The notes beneath the pieces were generated by a model. That model was given only the letters and a program-made list of their open reading frames with translations, did not search any database and was not told where the DNA came from. This document shows, in pieces, positions 1 to 4,492 of a stretch of DNA of 5,627 nucleotides; the stretch's first letter is position 1, and each line of letters opens with the position of its first letter. The position numbers were made by a program, and so were the translations under genes. This DNA comes from Candidatus Hodarchaeota archaeon (GTDB lineage Archaea; Asgardarchaeota; Heimdallarchaeia; Hodarchaeales; YT1-057): the NCBI GenBank assembly GCA_016839955.1, contig JAEOTI010000097.1, positions 1 to 5,627 on the forward strand. The letters run 5' to 3'.

Positions 1-423
1 GTTAGATTAGCAAATGAGGATATTCGAACGCATGCTCCTGTTATTGATGCTAATTGTGACTTCTATGTTATTTTAGACGAAAGTGCAGCCGAAAAAATCA
101 TGCCCGTTGATAAAGTAAAGGCAGGCGCAACAATAATTGTAAATGGAACAAAAATCCCCGAATTTCTCAGACTTAGAAAGTCAGAATTAAAAATTGGTCT
201 AGTTGATGCCATTAAAATTGCTAGGGAATGTAACCTAATTAGATCGGGTACTCCTTTAATATCAACAACGATGCTAGGAGCCTGGGCTAAAGCAACAGGA
301 GAAATAGTGAAGCTAGAATCAATTAAGCATGCGATTAAGCATACTTTTGGAGAAGGTACCATCACAGATCAAAATATCAAATCAGTAGAGATGGCTTTCG
401 ACCAATTCCACTTCGTGGAGTGA
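1..423 (+). CDS. porG: Pyruvate (2-oxoacid):ferredoxin oxidoreductase, gamma subunit (5'-partial)
   Basis: The frame is open from base 1 to the TGA at 421-423, giving 140 residues with the start outside the window; an ATG at 100 lies inside the gene and is not its start. Archaeal gamma subunits are usually about 180-190 residues, so roughly 40-50 N-terminal residues are missing. The visible part has the family's C-terminal pattern: a stretch of the type 'DFYVILDES', a strand with 'GATIIVNGTKIP', and then 'PLISTTMLGAWAKATG', which matches the conserved 'N.AMLGAFAKATG' block of the gamma domain. It ends with the usual 'I..A....F' helix region. In the family this subunit forms the structural domain that packs against the alpha/beta thiamine-diphosphate core in the cytoplasmic enzyme converting pyruvate, CoA and oxidised ferredoxin to acetyl-CoA, CO2 and reduced ferredoxin. 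It is the first visible gene of a gamma-delta-alpha-beta operon, 6 nt ahead of the delta gene. In some archaea a gamma subunit is shared with a 2-oxoisovalerate enzyme, so exact substrate assignment is an inference. Confidence 0.88.
   Translation, partial: VRLANEDIRTHAPVIDANCDFYVILDESAAEKIMPVDKVKAGATIIVNGTKIPEFLRLRKSELKIGLVDAIKIARECNLIRSGTPLISTTMLGAWAKATGEIVKLESIKHAIKHTFGEGTITDQNIKSVEMAFDQFHFVE
417..423 (+). promoter_or_regulatory. Shine-Dalgarno of delta gene, overlapping gamma stop
   Basis: GGAGTGA lies 6 nt before the ATG at 430 and resembles the archaeal consensus GGAGGTGA with one base missing. Its last three bases are the TGA stop of the gamma gene, so termination and re-initiation are physically linked. 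It supports the start at 430. Confidence 0.7.
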
Positions 424-429
424 TAATAA

Positions 430-720
430 ATGAGTGAATTTAAAAATCTCCCAGATCCAGTTCTCCCATTAGGAAAACCTACGATTCAATCAGCAGGTCC
501 TACAGGCTCATGGCGACCTGGCCAAAAACCAGTCATGATTGAAGAAAAATGTACCAAGTGTGGAACCTGTGTGGTGGTTTGTCCTGAAGGGGCTATTGAG
601 GTTACCATAGAAGATGGAAAACTCGCAGAAGTGCCCAAAATCGATCTTATAGTTTGTAAAGGTTGCGGTCTCTGTGTGCACGAGTGCCCAGCTGAGGCAA
701 TTGAATTAGTAGAGGAATGA
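430..720 (+). CDS. porD: Pyruvate:ferredoxin oxidoreductase, delta subunit (2x[4Fe-4S] ferredoxin-like)
   Basis: This gene encodes a 96-residue protein of normal size for the family. It has two classical CxxCxxCxxxCP clusters: C41, C44, C47, C51 followed by P52, and C76, C79, C82, C86 followed by P87. Each is expected to contribute ligands to a [4Fe-4S] centre. The N-terminal tail carries 'PTGSWRPGQKPV' (residues 24-35), a hallmark of PorD subunits that separates them from free ferredoxins. The subunit passes electrons from the thiamine-diphosphate site, via the cluster in the beta subunit, to external ferredoxin in the cytoplasm. It sits between the gamma and alpha genes with gaps of 6 and 15 nt, as in other archaeal por operons. 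All eight cysteines and both prolines are intact. Confidence 0.95.
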   Translation: MSEFKNLPDPVLPLGKPTIQSAGPTGSWRPGQKPVMIEEKCTKCGTCVVVCPEGAIEVTIEDGKLAEVPKIDLIVCKGCGLCVHECPAEAIELVEE

Positions 721-723
721 AAA

Positions 724-729
724 GGAGAT
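724..729 (+). promoter_or_regulatory. Shine-Dalgarno of alpha gene
   Basis: GGAGAT within an AAAGGAGATA stretch lies 6 nt before the ATG at 736. It fixes the start of the alpha subunit and is the only internal Shine-Dalgarno of this operon that does not overlap the preceding stop codon. Confidence 0.7.
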
Positions 730-735
730 AGACTT

Positions 736-1911
736 ATGGCACAGGTACAAGCCCCTAAATATCCTGAAACTACAGAATTACTAACAGGAAATCATGCAGT
801 CTCTGCTGCAGTCAAATTAGCCCGTCCAGGTGTTATTGCGGCCTATCCAATTACTCCTCAAACTGAAATTGTTGAGAAACTTTCAGTTTGGTGTCAGACT
901 GGGGAATTAGACGCTGAATTTGTAGCAGTTGAAAGTGAGCACAGTGCATTAGCAGCAGCTATGGGGATTTCTCTAGCTGGTTGTCGGTCATTTACAGCTA
1001 CAGCAAGTCATGGACTTCTTTATATGTATGAACTCGTCTGGTGGGCAAGCATAACTCGAATTCCAGTTGCTATGGCCATTGTGAATCGCTCTCTTAATCC
1101 ATGGAACATTTGGCCAGCTCATGAAGATTCAATGAGTACCAGAGATTGTGGTTGGATTCAACTTTACGCAAAAAACAATCAAGAAGCTTTTGACAATACT
1201 TTGATGCAATTTAAAATCGGCGAGAATCACAAAGTCTGGTTACCATCAATGAACTGTATGGACGGGTTCATTCTTTCGCACACAACTAGTCAGGTAAGTA
1301 TTCCCTCTCAAGAAGTAGTTAATGAATACCTTGGTGAGTTTAACCCACTAGTTATGTTTGATAAAGACAATCCATTTGCCCATGGATCACTAACTGCTGC
1401 AGCGCAAATTATTGAATTACGTGAATCCATGATGCAAGGTTTAGATAATGCTCGTAAAATTTGGCCTTCAGTCTGCCAGCAGTACCGGGACCTTACTGGA
1501 CGTTGGTATGGAGATTTCTTCGAAATTCATGGTGATTTAGACGATGCTAAAATTGGAGTTATGGCTCTAGGTACGCTTGGCGAAGAAATGGAACAAAGTA
1601 TTGAGATATTAAATAAGAAGGGTATCAAAACAGCAAGTATTCGTCCACGCGTCTATCGACCATTTCCACGAGATGAAATAATTGATATTCTAAGTAAACT
1701 TGAGACTGTAGTTATCATTGATCGAGCTTGTAGTTATGGCGCAGGGTATTATGATAAAGATAGAGGAGGCCAACTAGCTACAGAAATCAAAGCTGCCCTT
1801 TATGACGCCGACTTAAAGTTAAAAGTCGTTCCATTGGTAAGAGGACTTGGTGGGATGGATATTAATTACGTGGACATTGCGAATTGGGTGGAGAAATACA
1901 CTCAGAGGTGA
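736..1911 (+). CDS. porA: Pyruvate:ferredoxin oxidoreductase, alpha subunit
   Basis: This 391-residue protein is full length for the separate alpha subunit. Near the N-terminus it has 'GNHAVSAAVKLARPGVIAAYPITPQT' type sequence, with the family signature YPITPQT at residues 37-43. A conserved block follows from about 65 (VESEHSA), through 'TATASHGL' (87-94), to 'NR' at 117-118 and 'HEDSM...RDCGWIQLYA' (129-144). By comparison with the single-chain bacterial enzyme, recalled from its structure, T40, E68 and R118 fall where the substrate- and cofactor-handling Thr, Glu and Arg lie. The C-terminal part (from about 270) is the transketolase C-terminal-like domain, with 'IRPRVYRPFPRDEI' and 'VVIIDRACSYGAG'. 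With the beta subunit it binds thiamine diphosphate and the 2-oxoacid. The loop just after R118 looks one residue shorter than in the homologues I recall. Pyruvate is the likeliest substrate, but another 2-oxoacid is possible. The gene lies 15 nt after delta and 5 nt before beta. Confidence 0.94.
   Translation: MAQVQAPKYPETTELLTGNHAVSAAVKLARPGVIAAYPITPQTEIVEKLSVWCQTGELDAEFVAVESEHSALAAAMGISLAGCRSFTATASHGLLYMYELVWWASITRIPVAMAIVNRSLNPWNIWPAHEDSMSTRDCGWIQLYAKNNQEAFDNTLMQFKIGENHKVWLPSMNCMDGFILSHTTSQVSIPSQEVVNEYLGEFNPLVMFDKDNPFAHGSLTAAAQIIELRESMMQGLDNARKIWPSVCQQYRDLTGRWYGDFFEIHGDLDDAKIGVMALGTLGEEMEQSIEILNKKGIKTASIRPRVYRPFPRDEIIDILSKLETVVIIDRACSYGAGYYDKDRGGQLATEIKAALYDADLKLKVVPLVRGLGGMDINYVDIANWVEKYTQR
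1905..1911 (+). promoter_or_regulatory. Shine-Dalgarno of beta gene, overlapping alpha stop
   Basis: GAGGTGA is a near-perfect archaeal Shine-Dalgarno, 5 nt before the ATG at 1917. Its TGA is the stop codon of the alpha gene. The site decides the start of the beta subunit in favour of ATG 1917 over the in-frame TTG at 1884, which lies inside alpha and has no comparable motif in front. Confidence 0.8.
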
Positions 1912-1916
1912 AATAC

Positions 1917-2810
1917 ATGGCTAAAGTAAAAAATGTTGATTTGATTCAAGCACCAGATGTTCTTCTTAAAGGAAATTTCGCATGTGCGGGCTGTGGCCTG
2001 TCTATAGCATATCGAAGTGCAGTATCAGCCGTTCCTAACCCAATCGTTGTAATTCCAGCATGTTGTGCATCTGTTATTCAATCGCTTCATCCTAATGTTA
2101 CGTATAATGTCCCCACCATGAATATTGCTTTTGCAGCTCATGCTGCAATGGCATCTGGAATCGTGCGAGCAAAGAAAGCACGAGGTGAAAAATATACAGT
2201 AATGGTATGGAGCGGTGATGGTGGCACTTTTGATATCGGGTTAGCTACAATAAGTGGAGCCGCAGAACGTAATGAAAATATAATTTACGTTTGTTATGAT
2301 AACGGGTTCTATGGAAATACTGGTGTGCAGAGGAGTGGTTCGACACCCAGAGGAGCTACTACTACTACAACACCTTATGGAAAGAACGAGAAACGAAAAA
2401 GTATTACCCGAATTATAGCTGCGCACGATGTTCCTTACATTGCGACCACATCTGCGGGATATCCTCGCGATATACATGCTAAACTTAAGAAAGCGGCAGA
2501 AATAGAAGGTTTTAAGTTTATTCTGATTGATGCACCCTGTCCAACTGGACAAGGGTTTGATCCAGCACTTTCTGTTGAGTTGGCTAAATTAGCAATTAAA
2601 ACTGGCTTTTTCCCTATGTATGAAATTGAAAACGGAGTTTTAAAATTCAACCCAATTAGCAGATCATTAAAGGACCCTACTAAGCGTTTAGACCTTTCTG
2701 AATTTCTCAAAACTCAAAAAAGATTTAAAAATATAACCTCTGCTCATACAGAATTGTTAAAGCAAGATATTCAAAGCGAATGGGATGCCCTTTTGAAATT
2801 AGAGGGTTGA
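1917..2810 (+). CDS. porB: Pyruvate:ferredoxin oxidoreductase, beta subunit (thiamine diphosphate-binding)
   Basis: This 297-residue protein starts at the ATG at 1917; an in-frame TTG at 1884 would add 11 residues encoded inside the alpha gene and is rejected. C23 and C26 in 'CAGCG', C50, and C208 in 'PCPTGQG' are the expected four ligands of the [4Fe-4S] cluster next to thiamine diphosphate. The cofactor motif begins at GDGG (100-103) and ends at 'YGNTG' (132-136), the Mg/diphosphate-binding Asn-Thr pair. 'QRSGSTPRGATTTTTP' (138-153) matches the pyruvate-type loop better than the 'RSS.TP' form I recall for 2-oxoisovalerate enzymes. The family normally has 'DNEAYMNTG' where this protein has 'DNGFYGNTG', a Glu-to-Gly and Met-to-Gly change beside the metal site. 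It is the last gene of the operon, and its stop codon lies within the terminator hairpin. Cytoplasmic; forms the catalytic core with alpha. Confidence 0.95.
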   Translation: MAKVKNVDLIQAPDVLLKGNFACAGCGLSIAYRSAVSAVPNPIVVIPACCASVIQSLHPNVTYNVPTMNIAFAAHAAMASGIVRAKKARGEKYTVMVWSGDGGTFDIGLATISGAAERNENIIYVCYDNGFYGNTGVQRSGSTPRGATTTTTPYGKNEKRKSITRIIAAHDVPYIATTSAGYPRDIHAKLKKAAEIEGFKFILIDAPCPTGQGFDPALSVELAKLAIKTGFFPMYEIENGVLKFNPISRSLKDPTKRLDLSEFLKTQKRFKNITSAHTELLKQDIQSEWDALLKLEG

Positions 2811-2832
2811 AAACCCATTTTTTTCCTTTTTT
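2804..2832 (+). terminator. Transcription terminator of the por operon
   Basis: The perfect 5-bp hairpin GGGTT-GAA-AACCC (2804-2816) includes the beta-subunit stop codon and is followed by T7 (2818-2824) and T6 (2827-2832), with more T-rich sequence to about 2875. Archaeal RNA polymerase stops mainly at T-tracts, so the tracts are the strongest part of the call; the short stem may be incidental. Confidence 0.7.
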
Positions 2833-2913
2833 CGCTTATTTTCTTCCATTTATTTTATCTTTTTGTCCTTCTTCACGGATTTTAAATGAGGATTCGACAA
2901 ATACAATCTCTAT

Positions 2914-2931
2914 AATTCACAGATGTGAATT
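2914..2931. promoter_or_regulatory. 18-bp palindrome, candidate operator before the metal transporter gene
   Basis: AATTCACA-GA-TGTGAATT has two perfect 8-bp arms around a 2-bp centre. It lies in the only sizeable intergenic region, 26 bp upstream of the TATA-like element at 2957-2964 and 89 bp upstream of the transporter start. Its size and symmetry suit a dimeric winged-helix repressor or activator. The regulator is not in the window and I cannot assign a family. It could also form a small RNA hairpin if transcription starts further upstream. Confidence 0.45.
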
Positions 2932-2956
2932 TAAAACCTGTTTTCCAGTTAAATCC

Positions 2957-2964
2957 TTATAAAG
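2957..2964 (+). promoter_or_regulatory. Putative archaeal TATA box for the transporter gene
   Basis: TTATAAAG resembles the archaeal TATA consensus and lies 56 nt before the ATG at 3021, predicting a start site near 2985-2990 and a leader of about 30-35 nt. A T8 run (2970-2977) sits between. A weaker alternative, TATAATT at 2911-2917, overlaps the palindrome. The call rests on composition and position only, in an AT-rich region. Confidence 0.4.
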
Positions 2965-3008
2965 TACCATTTTTTTTCATTTCAGTTGCCAAAATTGCTC
3001 AATAGCTT

Positions 3009-3012
3009 GGAG
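3009..3012 (+). promoter_or_regulatory. Shine-Dalgarno of the metal transporter gene
   Basis: GGAG lies 8 nt before the ATG at 3021 and supports that start. An ATG at 3014 is out of frame with the gene. Confidence 0.55.
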
Positions 3013-3020
3013 AATGATTC

Positions 3021-4466
3021 ATGACCACTAAATGTCATACTAATAATGCGAAAGAGAATAAATATGATGAAAAAGCAGTTGTAGCCTTCTCTTCCATTCT
3101 TGCAGCCATTTTCCTAACCATAATGAAGCTATCTGTTGGTCTTATGACAAATAGCCTAGGGATTCTTGCTGAAGCTATCCATAGTGGAATGGATCTACTT
3201 GCTGCAGTGGTAACCTTCTTTGCTGTTAGAAAAGCGAGCAAACCTCCTGATGAAAAACACCAATTTGGTCATGAGAAAGTAGAAAATTTTAGTGCACTTG
3301 TTGAGACATTTATTTTAGGCTTATCATGTCTTTGGATCTTTTATGAGGCGATCCATCGACTACAGGAAGGGAGTGAGGTTGAATTTCATATTTTAGGGTT
3401 AGTAGTAATGCTCATTTCTATTTTTGTTGATATCTCTAGATCAAGAGTTCTTTATGCTACGGCCAAGAAGCACAATAGTCAAGCTTTGGAAGCAGACGCA
3501 CTCCACTTCAGCTCAGATATTTGGAGCTCTCTAGCAGTTCTTATAGGGCTAGTTCTCATTTATATCGCTAACGAATTTAATCAGCCCTTTTTAATTCATG
3601 CTGATGCAATTGCTGCGATTTTTGTTGCAATAATCATTGCATTTGTAACTTTTCGTTTAGGTATGCGAACTATGGATGTTTTACTAGATGCAGCGCCTAA
3701 AGGTACTTATGATGCGTTATTAGCTGAAATTCAAGAAATAAGTGAAGTAAAGCAAGTTGAAAGAATTCGAATGCGAGTTTCTGGTCCTCGTACTTACGTT
3801 GATGTGATTGTTGAAGTAACTGCTGGGTTGAGTACACTTCAATCACACAACATTGCCTCAAATATTGAGAAAGTTATCCAACAGAGAACTCCTAATGCTG
3901 ACATTATGGTTCATGTTGAACCTTCTCAAGAAAAAGAAGATACGTCACTTTCAAATAAGATTAGAGGTATTGCAGGTCAATTTCTTGAAATCAGAGGTAT
4001 TCACAATATTTTAATTCATAATATCTTAGGAGAAGGGATATTTATTGATTTACACGCTGAATTTCCTAATGAAATGTCAATTCACAAAGCCCACCAGGTT
4101 GTTGATCTATTGGAGAAATCTTGTATAGAAGAAATAGAAAATTTAAACTCCATAACAGTTCATATTGAAAGATATGACCCAGATATCTCTCATACTATTG
4201 ATGTAACTTCACAGTTCCCTGAGATTATTGAAATTATTAAGTCGGCAGCAAATAAAATTGATGGAATTCTCGATATCCACCATGTCATCATCCTAAAATG
4301 TGGAAGTCATTTTTCCTTAAGCTTTCATTGTAATGTTGCCGATGAATTATCGGTTTCAGATGGCCATACTCTTTCTGAGCGTTTAGAGACACTGATAAAA
4401 ATAAAAATACCATTTTCAATCTCTGAAGTTCTTATTCATCTCGAACCTACTAACAAAAAACAATAG
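3021..4466 (+). CDS. Cation diffusion facilitator family metal exporter with three tandem cytoplasmic domains
   Basis: This 481-residue inner-membrane protein most likely exports Zn2+ or a similar divalent metal in exchange for protons, acting as a dimer. Six hydrophobic helices lie at about 19-42, 45-69, 91-111, 122-143, 158-183 and 190-212. The transport site is visible as H54xxxD58 in helix 2 and H162xxxD166 in helix 5, the His-Asp/His-Asp set seen in animal ZnT zinc transporters. D77, H80 and H84 in 'DEKHQFGHEKVE' match the helix 2-3 loop site of E. coli YiiP. 'LLDAAPKG' (221-228) is the family signature at the membrane exit. Typical members are about 300 residues with one cytoplasmic domain; here three copies follow at about 229-303, 308-385 and 396-477, each ending in a 'VHxE'-like strand (V297-E300, V380-E383, I472-E475). 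The gene stands alone between a terminator and a convergent gene, with its own candidate promoter and palindrome. The exact metal is an inference; Fe, Co, Cd or Ni remain possible. Confidence 0.93.
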   Translation: MTTKCHTNNAKENKYDEKAVVAFSSILAAIFLTIMKLSVGLMTNSLGILAEAIHSGMDLLAAVVTFFAVRKASKPPDEKHQFGHEKVENFSALVETFILGLSCLWIFYEAIHRLQEGSEVEFHILGLVVMLISIFVDISRSRVLYATAKKHNSQALEADALHFSSDIWSSLAVLIGLVLIYIANEFNQPFLIHADAIAAIFVAIIIAFVTFRLGMRTMDVLLDAAPKGTYDALLAEIQEISEVKQVERIRMRVSGPRTYVDVIVEVTAGLSTLQSHNIASNIEKVIQQRTPNADIMVHVEPSQEKEDTSLSNKIRGIAGQFLEIRGIHNILIHNILGEGIFIDLHAEFPNEMSIHKAHQVVDLLEKSCIEEIENLNSITVHIERYDPDISHTIDVTSQFPEIIEIIKSAANKIDGILDIHHVIILKCGSHFSLSFHCNVADELSVSDGHTLSERLETLIKIKIPFSISEVLIHLEPTNKKQ

Positions 4467-4492
4467 TTAGTGAAAAAATAAGGTTAGATGAT
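4467..4492. terminator. Convergent intergenic gap with candidate T-tract terminators
   Basis: Only 26 bp separate the two converging stop codons. On the minus strand, A6 at 4473-4478 reads as T6 about 15 nt past the Elp3 stop, and another T6 (4455-4460) follows inside the transporter gene's end. On the plus strand the nearest tract is T5 at 4503-4507, inside the Elp3 gene. No stable hairpin was seen. The two transcripts probably overlap slightly. Confidence 0.4.

Noticed and set aside
320..344. Direct repeat ATTAAGCAT twice in the gamma gene
   Set aside because: It encodes two similar IKH segments of one helix; only two short copies are present and no array or mobile-element context is visible.
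63..365. 100-residue open frame on the minus strand
   Set aside because: It lies opposite the well-supported gamma subunit gene and has no recognisable domain or ribosome-binding site; it is an antisense shadow.
1884..1916. Upstream TTG start for the beta subunit
   Set aside because: It lies inside the alpha gene and has no strong Shine-Dalgarno, while ATG 1917 has GAGGTGA at the right distance and gives the family's usual N-terminus.
2353..2374. ACT/CTA trinucleotide repeat
   Set aside because: It encodes the threonine stretch that is a conserved feature of pyruvate oxidoreductase beta subunits, so protein constraint explains it.
2241..2710. Two minus-strand open frames (2241-2552 and 2435-2710)
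   Set aside because: Both are opposite the conserved beta subunit. The serine run in the first is only the reverse reading of the ACT repeat that codes for the conserved threonine run.
2780..2962. 60-residue plus-strand open frame across the end of the beta gene
   Set aside because: Its translation is low-complexity Phe/Leu/Pro from the terminator T-tracts; it starts inside the beta gene and has no Shine-Dalgarno of its own.
2811..3020. Small RNA, tRNA or riboswitch in the intergenic region
   Set aside because: Apart from the 18-bp palindrome and the terminator stem I found no extended pairing, no tRNA-like arms and no recognisable riboswitch core.
3035..3241. 68-residue minus-strand open frame
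   Set aside because: It is opposite the first two membrane helices of the transporter and shows no independent coding signal.
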